Assembly (NCBI GenBank): GCA_023421735.1
Contig: JAEZSP010000036.1
Span: 1-41,560, forward strand
Reading direction: 5' to 3'
Length of the DNA stretch: 41,560 nt
Origin: Bacillota bacterium
Lineage (GTDB): Bacteria > Bacillota_A > Clostridia > Christensenellales > Aristaeellaceae
In this document: positions 13,299 to 21,178 of the stretch, piece after piece
How the letters are laid out: each line of letters opens with the position of its first letter
Position numbering within the stretch: the first letter of the stretch is position 1
Made by a program: the position numbers and the translations under genes
The notes under the pieces: generated by a model
Told to the model about the DNA's origin: nothing
Database searches by the model: none
The model's input: the letters and a program-made list of their open reading frames with translations, nothing else

Positions 13299-13327
13299 AG
13301 AATAACAGAAAAACACGCAGACGTAAA
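13299..13327 (-). promoter_or_regulatory. Promoter of the glycosidase-like gene
   Basis: Minus strand TTTACG (13322-13327), 17-base spacer, TATTCT (13299-13304) preceded by TGT (extended -10). It lies 23 bases before the chosen ATG. Both boxes are imperfect but spacing and position fit. Confidence 0.45.
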
Positions 13328-13335
13328 CCATTTTA

Positions 13336-13364
13336 TTGACGGATGCGCACGCGCGTGTTACATT
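13336..13364 (+). promoter_or_regulatory. Promoter of the AAC(3)-like/M24 operon
   Basis: TTGACG (13336-13341), 17-base spacer, TACATT (13359-13364), 22 bases before the ATG at 13387. It is back to back with the leftward promoter of the glycosidase-like gene, with only eight bases between the two -35 boxes. Confidence 0.5.
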
Positions 13365-13386
13365 GAAGATCACAGGGGGGATTGCC

Positions 13387-14130
13387 ATGTACACAAGGGA
13401 AATCCTGAAGCGGGACCTCGAACAAATGGGACTGTGCCCGACCGACACGATCCTGATACACAGCTCGATGAAGGCGATTGGGGATGTTGAGGGGCGTGCG
13501 GACGGCGTACTCGACGCGCTGCTGGACTTTTTCGCGCCAGGGCTTTTGGTATTCCCCACGCTCTCATGGACGGTTGCCGAAGCGGACCCGCCCGTCTTTG
13601 ACGTGAGGCGTACAAAATCCATCGTGGGAATCCTGCCCGAGCTGTTCCGGGGGCGTCCCGGCGTCGTCCGCAGTCTGCACCCCACCCATTCCGTCGCCGC
13701 GGCGGGGACCGATGCAAATTGGATCACTTCGGAAGACCACCTGAATCACTCGCCCTGCGGCAAGCGGTCGGCGTGGCATAAACTGCTCGAGCGGGACGCG
13801 CGCATCCTCATGGTCGGCTGCGATCTCACACGCTGCACGTTTTTGCACGGCGTCGAGGAATGGGCAGATATTCCGGGACGGCTTGCACCGCGCGTGCGCT
13901 TTACGGCGATTGATGAGAACGGCGCAGCGCACACGGTCGAATCCTCGCCCCATCAAGGCGTGCCGTCCGATCAGTTCTGGAAGGCGGAAGCGGCGCTCCG
14001 CGCGGCGGGGGCACTGCGAGACGGACAATTTGGGGACGCAAAGGTCATGGTTTTAACGGCGAAAAAAACGGCGGAGACCGTCTACAATCTGCTCTATCGG
14101 GACCCGGAACTTTTCTCGGAGGAGGCGTAA
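13387..14130 (+). CDS. AAC(3)-family N-acetyltransferase (Antibiotic_NAT fold)
   Basis: A 247-residue member of the aminoglycoside 3-N-acetyltransferase superfamily, acetyl-CoA dependent. Family segments are present in order: DTILIHSSMKAIGDVEG near the N-terminus, VFPTLSW, RSLHPTHSVAAAG, DHLNHSPCGKRSAWHKL, ILMVGCDLTRCTFLHGVEEW. The histidines in HPTHS and FLHGVEE match conserved family positions. Many chromosomal members (YokD, FrbF types) do not confer resistance and act on unknown amines, so the substrate is left open. The ATG at 13387 has AGGGGGG 7 bases upstream. An M24 peptidase follows after 2 bases, so the pair is one operon and may act on the same peptide- or amine-type compound. Confidence 0.85.
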   Translation: MYTREILKRDLEQMGLCPTDTILIHSSMKAIGDVEGRADGVLDALLDFFAPGLLVFPTLSWTVAEADPPVFDVRRTKSIVGILPELFRGRPGVVRSLHPTHSVAAAGTDANWITSEDHLNHSPCGKRSAWHKLLERDARILMVGCDLTRCTFLHGVEEWADIPGRLAPRVRFTAIDENGAAHTVESSPHQGVPSDQFWKAEAALRAAGALRDGQFGDAKVMVLTAKKTAETVYNLLYRDPELFSEEA

Positions 14131-14132
14131 TC

Positions 14133-15320
14133 ATGGAAAATCTGGTCATGGAAAAGGTCAGTCAGGCAATCGACCTCATGCGGACAAACAGCCTCGACTG
14201 CTGGGTGGTATTCACGCATGAGACGGGCCGCGAGACAGACCAGACATATCCCCTTCTCATGGGCGAGCGCGATCTGGGCGGCGGCATATTGCTTTTGACA
14301 AAGGGCGGTCGGCGCGTGGCGATCGTGTCCGGCCTCGACCAGGCGCTGCCCCGGTCGACGGGCGCGTGGGACGAGGTAATCGTCTATACCCGCGAAAAAG
14401 GCCCGCTCGACACGCTGATGGAGATTCTGCGCGCGGAAAATCCGCGTACAATCGGGGCAAATTTCTCGGAGACAAATCCGCTTGCAGACGGGTTGGGTCA
14501 CGGGAAGTATGTCGTCCTGAAACGCGCATTGGATGCGGCGGGACTGGACAAGCGGCTCGTGAGCGCAGAGGCGGTCGCGTCATCGCTTCGGCAGGTCAAG
14601 ACAGATGCAGAAATCGAACGCATCCGCGCAGCAATCTCAACGGCAAACGACGTCTTCCGGGAACTGCGCGAACACCTTGCGCCCGGCATGAGCGGCGTTG
14701 AAATCTTTCGCCTCATCGGGAAACTGCGCGCAGCGCGCGACGCGTCGAACGGCTGGAGCGCGTACAACGACCCTATTTTGACCATCGGCCCCGTGGCGTT
14801 CATGGGTCACACGCCGCCGCCGGAGGGGTTGACGTTCGACCAGGGCATGCTCATGCAGATCGACCTCGGACTGCGCAAAAACGGCTATTGCTCGGACTTC
14901 CAGCGAATGTTTTATGCGACGAAACCCATGGAGACGCGCGCGCCCGCCGAAGTCGAGCGGCTATTCGGCGGCGTATACGAAGGGATCAGTCGCATGATCG
15001 CGGGGATTAAGCCGGGCGTCCCCAACGACGGGGTCACCCAGCACGCCTTCGCCGCGATCACCGATTTGGGCTTTCCGGAGCCGCAGTACGGCGGCGGGCA
15101 CCAACTCGGGCGCGCGGTGCATGACGGGGGCATCGGGCTAATGAGCTACAAGACGCCCGTGCCCGGTGCGGTGATGAAACGCGGAAACGTATTCACCGTC
15201 GAGGGATTGGAGACGCGCATCGCACCCTATGGCTGGGTGAGCCTCGAGGAGAACGTGGTCGTGACGGAGAATGGCTGCGAGGTACTGACCGAGCGGCAGA
15301 CCGAAATCTGGTGCATATAG
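14133..15320 (+). CDS. M24-family peptidase (Xaa-Pro aminopeptidase/creatinase type)
   Basis: A 395-residue two-domain protein: creatinase-like N-terminal domain (WVVFTHETGRETDQTYPLLMG) and C-terminal pita-bread metallopeptidase domain. Metal ligands are visible in order: the aspartates in MQIDLG and YCSDFQRMF, the histidine in GGGHQLGRAVHDGG, and the glutamates in FTVEGLETRI and VSLEENVVVT. It probably removes an N-terminal residue before proline or acts on a small-molecule amide; the substrate is not set by the sequence. The ATG at 14133 is 3 bases after the previous stop, with GGAGGAGG overlapping the end of that gene. Confidence 0.88.
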   Translation: MENLVMEKVSQAIDLMRTNSLDCWVVFTHETGRETDQTYPLLMGERDLGGGILLLTKGGRRVAIVSGLDQALPRSTGAWDEVIVYTREKGPLDTLMEILRAENPRTIGANFSETNPLADGLGHGKYVVLKRALDAAGLDKRLVSAEAVASSLRQVKTDAEIERIRAAISTANDVFRELREHLAPGMSGVEIFRLIGKLRAARDASNGWSAYNDPILTIGPVAFMGHTPPPEGLTFDQGMLMQIDLGLRKNGYCSDFQRMFYATKPMETRAPAEVERLFGGVYEGISRMIAGIKPGVPNDGVTQHAFAAITDLGFPEPQYGGGHQLGRAVHDGGIGLMSYKTPVPGAVMKRGNVFTVEGLETRIAPYGWVSLEENVVVTENGCEVLTERQTEIWCI

Positions 15321-15324
15321 GCAT

Positions 15325-15362
15325 AAAAAAACGGCGGTCAAAGATCATCTCTTCGGCCGCCG
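15325..15362 (-). terminator. Terminator between M24 peptidase and VOC gene (mainly for the VOC gene)
   Basis: CGGCGGTC (15332-15339) pairs with GGCCGCCG (15355-15362) with one G-U pair and a 15-base loop. On the minus strand seven U follow (complement of 15325-15331). It ends the leftward VOC gene and may also slow the convergent M24 transcript. Confidence 0.65.
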
Positions 15363-15371
15363 CGCAGCGCA

Positions 15372-15779
15372 CTATTTGTCCGTCAGGGACACCTGCCACT
15401 GCACACCGTATTTGTCCGTGACCCAGCCGTAGCATGCCGACCAGAAGGTCTCCTGAATCGGCATAAGCACCTCGCCGCCAACCGACAGCTGCGAAAACAG
15501 CCGCCGCAATGCCCTTTCGTCGCCCGACGTCACGATCACACCGGCATTCGTGCCAATGGAAACATCCATGCCCGGCGGAACGTCTGCACACATGAGCGCG
15601 GAGCCCATGGCCTTAATTTCCGCGTGCATGATCAGATCCCTTGTCGCCTCGTCCGCCTTCGCGTCGGGCATGTCCCCATAGGCCGACATGGTAACGTCGT
15701 CGACCCCGAATGCCTGCGCATAAAACTGTACCGCCTCCCGGCAATTGCCGCGAAAACGCAGATAGACTCCAACCGCCAT
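15372..15779 (-). CDS. VOC-superfamily protein, PhnB-like (glyoxalase/bleomycin-resistance fold)
   Basis: A 135-residue single-domain protein of the PhnB-like branch of the vicinal oxygen chelate fold. The pattern is typical: VGVYLRFRGNCREAVQFYAQAFG at the start, IMHAEIKAMGSALMCADVPPG in the middle, and the closing ETFWSACYGWVTDKYGVQWQVSL. Proteins of this group are widespread, homodimeric, and mostly without a known reaction. The ATG at 15779 is chosen because homology starts there and GGGGGAG lies 8 bases upstream; an in-frame codon at 15788 is less likely. It appears to be a single-gene unit with a terminator behind it. Confidence 0.85.
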   Translation of the reverse strand: MAVGVYLRFRGNCREAVQFYAQAFGVDDVTMSAYGDMPDAKADEATRDLIMHAEIKAMGSALMCADVPPGMDVSIGTNAGVIVTSGDERALRRLFSQLSVGGEVLMPIQETFWSACYGWVTDKYGVQWQVSLTDK

Positions 15780-15944
15780 GTAAATCACTCCCCCGTTGCT
15801 TTCTTTGTCTTTTTATAACCGAAATCAAACGGGAGAAAACGGGAGATCGGTGATCTTTGTGAGACAAACAAACGGTATGCCTTTCTTTCTACCTATTCAC
15901 CTTCCTGCAATCACCTGCAAATAAAAATAAGCCTCATTCTGCGA

Positions 15945-15982
15945 TAAAAAAAAAGAAACCGGGGCGCTTGATCAAGCGCCCC
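15945..15982 (-). terminator. Intrinsic terminator of the D-amino-acid operon
   Basis: The perfect palindrome GGGGCGCTTGATCAAGCGCCCC (two 11-base halves) at 15961-15982 is followed on the minus strand by GGTTTC and then a run of U (complement of 15945-15954). It lies 6 bases after the stop at 15989. The 160 bases between it and the VOC gene hold nothing recognisable. Confidence 0.85.
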
Positions 15983-15988
15983 AAACGA

Positions 15989-17104
15989 TCAAATTTTCGC
16001 GGGATAGGTGATGCGATCGCGCGCGACGATGGGCCATGTGCCCGTAACCGCGCCCTCTTCAATGACCACCGCTTCCCGGTAGAGCGCGGAGGTGGGGCAG
16101 ACGTGCGTAGGAATGACGTACAGCACTTCGCCGATCGCAGGCCGTTCCTTTCCCTCCGGCACGCGCCAGACCCAATGCTCCTCGCTGTGGCGGATGGGTT
16201 CTGCATCTTCAAATCCGATGATTGCGCCGCGCTTGCCCGTCGGGTCGGAGGCAATCGCCTTGTTGCCCACATCAATTGTAAACAGGCCGCTTGCAGGATG
16301 GCTCACCACGCGCGCAAGCACCAGCGCGGCCGGTACGAGTGGGAGATCGGTAAACTTCGAATAGCCATAATCCCATAAAAACACCGTACCGGGGGAGAGG
16401 AAGACGCCCTCCTCCTGAACATGGCAGGGAAACGTCGGAGAACCGCCCGCGATCAAAATCGGCATCACGATGCCCTCTTTTTCGAGTGCCTCCCGCACCT
16501 CCATCACGCGCACAACCGGCGCATGGGAGCGTTCGATGCGCACCGCACATGCTTCGTCATGTACGTGCCCATCATAACAGTGAAAGCCCGCTGGCTTGAT
16601 GCCCGGCAACTTGGCGAGCGCGCGACAGAATTCATGCAGCGCGTCCGGCGTGATGCCCGTGCGATCCATGCCCGCATTCACGTCGACCAAAAGGTTTACG
16701 CACATGCCGCGCAATTCCGCCTCACGGGAGAGCATCCCGGCGGCAGCCAGGGAGTCCGCAATGGCGAAGTATTCAATCCCGGGATTGCCCGAAACGACGT
16801 CCAGAAACAGCGTGATATTCGGCCCAACGAGCGGATAGGCCATGACAATGTGTGCGGTGCCGCACGCGGAAACCATTTTCAGTTCGTTGATCGTGGAGCA
16901 TTTGAAGCGCCGGATGCCCATCGCCATCTGCATCTTGACGAGCGTGTCCGTCTTGTGCGACTTGACATGCGGCCAAAGCCGATCGGGATCACCCGCAATG
17001 GCGATCACCGCCTCGGTATTTTTGACGATCAGCTCCTTGTAATAAAGAAGCGCCGGAGACGCAACCTCTTCCGGATGCTTGAGCGCGTAAGTTTCGATCT
17101 TCAT
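15989..17104 (-). CDS. Fold-type III PLP enzyme: D-serine ammonia-lyase / D-threonine aldolase family
   Basis: A 371-residue protein with an alanine-racemase-like N-terminal barrel and a C-terminal D-Ser-dehydratase-like domain. Lys48 in PHVKSHKT fits the PLP lysine. His334 and Cys336 in THVCPT match the zinc-ligand pair of eukaryotic-type D-serine dehydratase and D-threonine aldolase. It either deaminates D-serine to pyruvate and ammonia or cleaves D-3-hydroxy amino acids; sequence alone does not separate these. The ATG at 17104 is chosen because AAAGGTG lies 6 bases upstream; ATG 17110 and GTG 17113 would abut it. It overlaps the upstream deacylase stop region, so the genes are co-translated. 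Last gene of the operon. Confidence 0.85.
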   Translation of the reverse strand: MKIETYALKHPEEVASPALLYYKELIVKNTEAVIAIAGDPDRLWPHVKSHKTDTLVKMQMAMGIRRFKCSTINELKMVSACGTAHIVMAYPLVGPNITLFLDVVSGNPGIEYFAIADSLAAAGMLSREAELRGMCVNLLVDVNAGMDRTGITPDALHEFCRALAKLPGIKPAGFHCYDGHVHDEACAVRIERSHAPVVRVMEVREALEKEGIVMPILIAGGSPTFPCHVQEEGVFLSPGTVFLWDYGYSKFTDLPLVPAALVLARVVSHPASGLFTIDVGNKAIASDPTGKRGAIIGFEDAEPIRHSEEHWVWRVPEGKERPAIGEVLYVIPTHVCPTSALYREAVVIEEGAVTGTWPIVARDRITYPAKI

Positions 17105-17109
17105 GAGCA

Positions 17110-18702
17110 TCACCTTTCGTCAATTTTTCTTCCATGTCGCCCCGGCTGCGGCGCATCGTCTTTGAGCGCGACCTCGCCGTTTACGAGCATGAGGTTAAGC
17201 CCGCGTGCGCATTTTTTGGGGTCCTGATAGGTCGCCTCGTCGCGGAAAACAGAGGGATCAAAGACGGCGAGATCGGCAAAGAAACCGGGCTTCACCTGTC
17301 CGCGCTTTTTGATGTTCAGCCGCGAGGCCGGAAGGGACGTCATCTTGCGGATTGCTTCTTCGATTGTCAGTACGCGCCTTTCACGCACAAATGAACGGAG
17401 TACCTTCGGGAACGCGCCGTAGAGCCTGGGATGGGGCGCGGCGGCATCCGCATAGAGCGCGTCCGAAATGACGGACGCATACGGCAAGCGCGCCACTGCG
17501 TCGATGTCGTCCTGGCACATACTCATATTGATGATGGCAGTCTTGCCAAGATCGGTATGCATGAGATGTGCGGCCAGCGCCGCGCCGTCCTCGAACCCAA
17601 AGCGCGTAGCGGCGGCCGCGATGTCGAGGCCGACAAACACCTCGTTGGCGGGATCGGTAACGCCGCTCACCACGATCCTGTCCCAACCGAGCGTCATGGC
17701 GAAATTATCCCATCCGGGATATTCCAACCTGGACGCGCGCCGGAATTCGTCCACGCCCGCCGTCGTTCCAAGCCGCGCGAGCGTCCCTTGCATGTCGCCG
17801 CGGATGAACAACGGGGGAATCATGGTCGTCAGCGCCGTGGAGCCGCCGTCATAGGGATAAAAATCACACCCGACGTCGAGCCCGCGTGCGCGCGCCTTTT
17901 CAATCTCTTCTATGGCGCGATAAATGGTCTTTCGCCAGTTCTTCAACCCGCAGGCCTTGAAATGGCTGATCTCAAGCCGACAGCCGATACGTTCGGCAAC
18001 ATCGATGACTTCCCGGACGCTTTCGACGAGCCCGTCGCCTTCGCCCCGGATGTGCGCAGTGAGTATGCCGCCCCGCATACCGAGGGGCGCAAGCATTTTC
18101 ACATAGTCGGACGGGGTATTGTAGCATTCGGGCACATACATGATGCCAGTCGATACGCCGAGCGCACCGACGGCCAACGCCTCGTCGACGAGCGCGGCGG
18201 CCTCTGTCAGCTCCGATTGCGAAAACGGCGCATCCGAAAAACCTTTGAGAAAGATTCGCACCGCGCCGAGGCCGAGCATCGCACCCGCATTGACCGGCAA
18301 AGCCGCGCGGGAGAGCGCATCAAGATAAGCCGGAAATGTCGTGGGAAGACCTGCCGTCGCGCATCCGAGCACGGGCTCATAAAACGCATATTGCTCGCCA
18401 CGGGACACAGGCGCGGACGGCGCGACGGACATGCCGCAGTTCCCCGCGACGACGGTCGAAATGCCCTGCCGCAGTTCGATTGCGCCATCCCAGTCGGAAA
18501 TCAGCTTGAGATCCGGATGGCGATGAATGTCCACAAAACCCGGCGCAACGACGAGCCCGGAAGCGTCGTAGACCGCCGCATCCGCCGCAATGCCCGGCGC
18601 GACCGCCGCGATTTGCTCCCCGCTGACGAGCACGTCCGCGCCCACGGCGGGCGAACCGCTTCCGTCGATCAGCGTGCCGCCCCGGATGAGGAGGGCACCC
18701 AT
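17110..18702 (-). CDS. N-acyl-D-amino-acid deacylase (D-aminoacylase), amidohydrolase superfamily
   Basis: A 530-residue metal-dependent amidohydrolase that releases D-amino acids from N-acyl derivatives. The small beta-domain opens with LLIRGGTLIDGSGSPAVGADVLV. Metal ligands follow: His60 and His62 (DIHRHPD), Cys89 in TVVAGNCGMS (the bridging cysteine typical of D-aminoacylase), then HIRGEGD, ISHFKACG and the aspartate of VISDALY. The C-terminus has the usual GQVKPGFFADLAVFD. The frame extends far upstream, but the ATG at 18702 matches the homology start and overlaps the ridA stop as TGATG. Context: between ridA and a D-amino-acid lyase, so the released D-amino acid is probably the next enzyme's substrate. 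Confidence 0.9.
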   Translation of the reverse strand: MGALLIRGGTLIDGSGSPAVGADVLVSGEQIAAVAPGIAADAAVYDASGLVVAPGFVDIHRHPDLKLISDWDGAIELRQGISTVVAGNCGMSVAPSAPVSRGEQYAFYEPVLGCATAGLPTTFPAYLDALSRAALPVNAGAMLGLGAVRIFLKGFSDAPFSQSELTEAAALVDEALAVGALGVSTGIMYVPECYNTPSDYVKMLAPLGMRGGILTAHIRGEGDGLVESVREVIDVAERIGCRLEISHFKACGLKNWRKTIYRAIEEIEKARARGLDVGCDFYPYDGGSTALTTMIPPLFIRGDMQGTLARLGTTAGVDEFRRASRLEYPGWDNFAMTLGWDRIVVSGVTDPANEVFVGLDIAAAATRFGFEDGAALAAHLMHTDLGKTAIINMSMCQDDIDAVARLPYASVISDALYADAAAPHPRLYGAFPKVLRSFVRERRVLTIEEAIRKMTSLPASRLNIKKRGQVKPGFFADLAVFDPSVFRDEATYQDPKKCARGLNLMLVNGEVALKDDAPQPGRHGRKIDER

Positions 18703-19172
18703 CAGCTGCGAAGTTCGAAGATGGCTTCGATCTCGACGGGAAGGTTGCCCGGCAACACGTTCACACCGATCGCGGAACGCGTGGGAAGGCCCGCCTTTTC
18801 GCCAAATACGTCCACCAGCAGCTGGCTTGCGCCGTTGGCGACCTGCGGCTGCTGATAAAAATCGTCCGCCGAGGCGACGAACACGAGGATCTTCACGACC
18901 TTTTTCACGCGCGCGAGATCCCCAATCTGCGCCTGAAGCGCCGCAAGCACGTTCAGCATGCTGTTGCGCGCATGCGCCTGGCCTTCCTCGACGGTGAAGT
19001 CGATTCCAAGTTTCCCCGCAACGGGGACGCCGTTCATTGAACAGCCGCAACCGGACACGAAGGCGAGGTTATCGCCAAATTCGCGGCAGGGGCGGTAAAG
19101 GCCGCCCTTTGCCGGGGCTGCGGGGATGGTGATCCCCTTTTCAAGCATGTTTTTTTCAATATCGACTGACAT
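18702..19172 (-). CDS. ridA: RidA/YjgF-family enamine/imine deaminase
   Basis: A 156-residue member of the Rid superfamily, longer than the 128-residue E. coli RidA because of an N-terminal extension. The catalytic arginine of active RidA is kept (Arg132 in LPTRSAIGV), as is the EIEA segment (VEIEAIFEL). RidA hydrolyses reactive 2-aminoacrylate-type enamines released by PLP enzymes. The start at 19172 has AGGAGGAG 7 bases upstream. First gene of an operon with a D-aminoacylase and a PLP enzyme that would generate exactly such intermediates. Confidence 0.9.
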   Translation of the reverse strand: MSVDIEKNMLEKGITIPAAPAKGGLYRPCREFGDNLAFVSGCGCSMNGVPVAGKLGIDFTVEEGQAHARNSMLNVLAALQAQIGDLARVKKVVKILVFVASADDFYQQPQVANGASQLLVDVFGEKAGLPTRSAIGVNVLPGNLPVEIEAIFELRS

Positions 19173-19208
19173 GAGACACTCCTCCTAACATCCGCATCAC
19201 TGCGTCCT

Positions 19209-19237
19209 ATGATATCACACGCGCAGCGGATTTTCCA
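19209..19237 (-). promoter_or_regulatory. Possible promoter of the ridA operon
   Basis: Minus strand TGGAAA (19232-19237), 17-base spacer, TATCAT (19209-19214) preceded by TGA (extended -10). It lies 36 bases before the ridA ATG. The -35 is weak. Confidence 0.4.
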
Positions 19238-19273
19238 GCGTGAATCCTTTTTCATCCCTGTGATGGGATGCCA

Positions 19274-21178
19274 TCAATCGCCCCAGATGATCTCAAACGG
19301 GAGTTCTGCCTCCGGACGAGGCAGGCGTTGTTCCAGCTGATGCATCATGACGAGTTGCGTGAGCGATTTGACAGACAGAAGCGGCGATAAATCGGCCACA
19401 TTCGGATTATCGCTGATGCTCAGTTTGGAGAGCTTTGCCAGGGATTCAATCCCGGTGATGCTCGTCAGTCCGCAATCATCCGCATAGATCGTATCAAGCT
19501 TTGGAAAATACGCCATTTCTGCAAGCGTGCCAATCTTGTTCCCGGAAACTTGCAGCAACGTAAGGTTTTCAAGATTTTGAAGCGCCGATAGATCCTTCAG
19601 ATTGCTATAGGGTATCGACAGTTGCTCGAGCTGCGGCATCTGTGCGAGGCAGGCAAGCTGCTCCGCGCTCACCGCACGCCCGACGAAGATTCGAAGACTC
19701 GTCATTTGGAGTAAGGCGCTTGCGTCGACTGCATCGGGCATCAACTCGTCATGCAGTTCTTCAAGCCGCATGCCGATCAACGGCGAAAGATCGGTCACCT
19801 GCGTCGCGTCGATGCGCAACTGACGCAACTCGTCCATGGCATCGATGCCGTCCAGAGATGAGAGGGGATTGTCGCACAGGTCCAGATCGATGATCCCATC
19901 GATGCGCGCGATTGCATTTAGATTATAGATCTGATTTCCAGGTGCGACAAGCCGCTCCAGGTGGAGCGACCCGAGGGGCGAAAGATCCGTCAAGCCAAGC
20001 CGCGCGAGTCCAACCTCGTTTAAATTCGGCATGTACCTGAAATCCGTCAAATCCTCGAGGAAGCCGTATCCCTCGTAGCTGTTCCCCAGGAGTTCTATTT
20101 CATCGCCATGCACCCACAGATCGCTCGCGTTTTTGTAGACCTCGTTGCCACAGATAAACAATTTCTCGACGTCCGCAAGATCCGCCTTCCTGATCGTGCC
20201 GTTTGGCCTGTTTAACTGCAGGCGAACAGCACGTTCGACAAGGGGGGAGGCAAACACATACTCAGCGGAAGTCGCAGCAATCGCGCCATGGGCGATCGTT
20301 CGTAGGATCGCCTCTTTGTTTGACCAAATGCCCACCGTACCCAGCGCGAGAATGAGCGTGAGTGCCAAAACGGCAATCAAAAGCCACCTCCGCCTCTGCC
20401 ACCTCCCGAGCGCGCACGAAAGGCGCGCCATGGACGGATAGCGCATTTCGGGGTCGAACCGCGCGCACTTTCGGACGATCCGCTTCGGCGCATTGCGCAT
20501 GCGTATCCTGAGAAAGTCCCGCAGGTCATATCCCCCCGTCATCAGAAATACCAAAAGCATGCCCACGCCGTATATGTCTGTGCGCACATCACATCGTTGA
20601 TACCCAAACTGCTCCGGTGCGGCGGTCGCGGCCGTGCCCAGCACCGCCGTGTCCAGCCAGCTCTCCGGGCGATATTGCGCGGCAGCATCCAGATCCACCA
20701 GGCGCAACTGCCCCTCCGGCGTCCGCATGATATTGTGCGGCTTGATGTCCCGATGAATGACGGGCGGATCGAGTGCGTGCAGCTTCTCCAGGATCGAGCA
20801 GATCGCACGCGCATACTGCACCGCGCGCTTGGGCGCAAGCGGGTCGCCGTTTTCCACGAATTCCGAAAGCGGTGTGCCGGGAATATACTCCCGAATGAGA
20901 TATGCGGCATTTCCGTCCTGAAAGCAGGCAACAGGATGTGGAAAGGCAGGATCGTGCAACTGGCGGAGCGTCAGGTGTTCACGCAGGAAGCGGTCGAACG
21001 CCTCCCGGGGCCCAACCCGCAGGATGTACAGCCTGTCGTCCGCGCCCGTCAGAAGGTAGACCTGCCCGCTCGGCGCATCCTTCAGGCAGGAAACGAGTGA
21101 ATACCTGCCCGCCAGTGACTCCGGTACTTGAAAATCTTGTCCCGCCGCATATGCGTCGAGAAAACGCGCGGCATCCAT
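19274..21178 (-). CDS. Transmembrane Ser/Thr protein kinase with extracellular leucine-rich repeats
   Basis: A 634-residue protein. Residues about 25-260 form a Hanks-type kinase domain: catalytic loop HRDIKPHN (Asp144, Lys146, Asn149), DLD at 162-164 where DFG is usual, an APEQFGY activation-segment end, and TDIYGVGMLL. The N-lobe is atypical: the glycine loop reads KDAPSGQVY, and the ATP-anchoring lysine of strand 3 appears to be arginine (YILRV). One membrane helix at about 262-284 follows an arginine-rich stop. The outside part (about 345-610) carries leucine-rich repeats of about 22 residues, as in NLENLTLLQVSGNKIGTLAEM and LAKLSKLSISDNPNVADLSPL. The start overlaps the stop of the regulator upstream (TGATG). 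Activity is uncertain because of the strand 3 substitution. Confidence 0.85.
   Translation of the reverse strand: MDAARFLDAYAAGQDFQVPESLAGRYSLVSCLKDAPSGQVYLLTGADDRLYILRVGPREAFDRFLREHLTLRQLHDPAFPHPVACFQDGNAAYLIREYIPGTPLSEFVENGDPLAPKRAVQYARAICSILEKLHALDPPVIHRDIKPHNIMRTPEGQLRLVDLDAAAQYRPESWLDTAVLGTAATAAPEQFGYQRCDVRTDIYGVGMLLVFLMTGGYDLRDFLRIRMRNAPKRIVRKCARFDPEMRYPSMARLSCALGRWQRRRWLLIAVLALTLILALGTVGIWSNKEAILRTIAHGAIAATSAEYVFASPLVERAVRLQLNRPNGTIRKADLADVEKLFICGNEVYKNASDLWVHGDEIELLGNSYEGYGFLEDLTDFRYMPNLNEVGLARLGLTDLSPLGSLHLERLVAPGNQIYNLNAIARIDGIIDLDLCDNPLSSLDGIDAMDELRQLRIDATQVTDLSPLIGMRLEELHDELMPDAVDASALLQMTSLRIFVGRAVSAEQLACLAQMPQLEQLSIPYSNLKDLSALQNLENLTLLQVSGNKIGTLAEMAYFPKLDTIYADDCGLTSITGIESLAKLSKLSISDNPNVADLSPLLSVKSLTQLVMMHQLEQRLPRPEAELPFEIIWGD

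Noticed and set aside
13387..14130. Aminoglycoside resistance gene
   Set aside because: Only the superfamily is supported; chromosomal members often do not act on aminoglycosides.
17431..18855. 474-codon plus-strand frame opposite the D-aminoacylase
   Set aside because: Antisense shadow; the minus-strand frame carries all amidohydrolase metal ligands.
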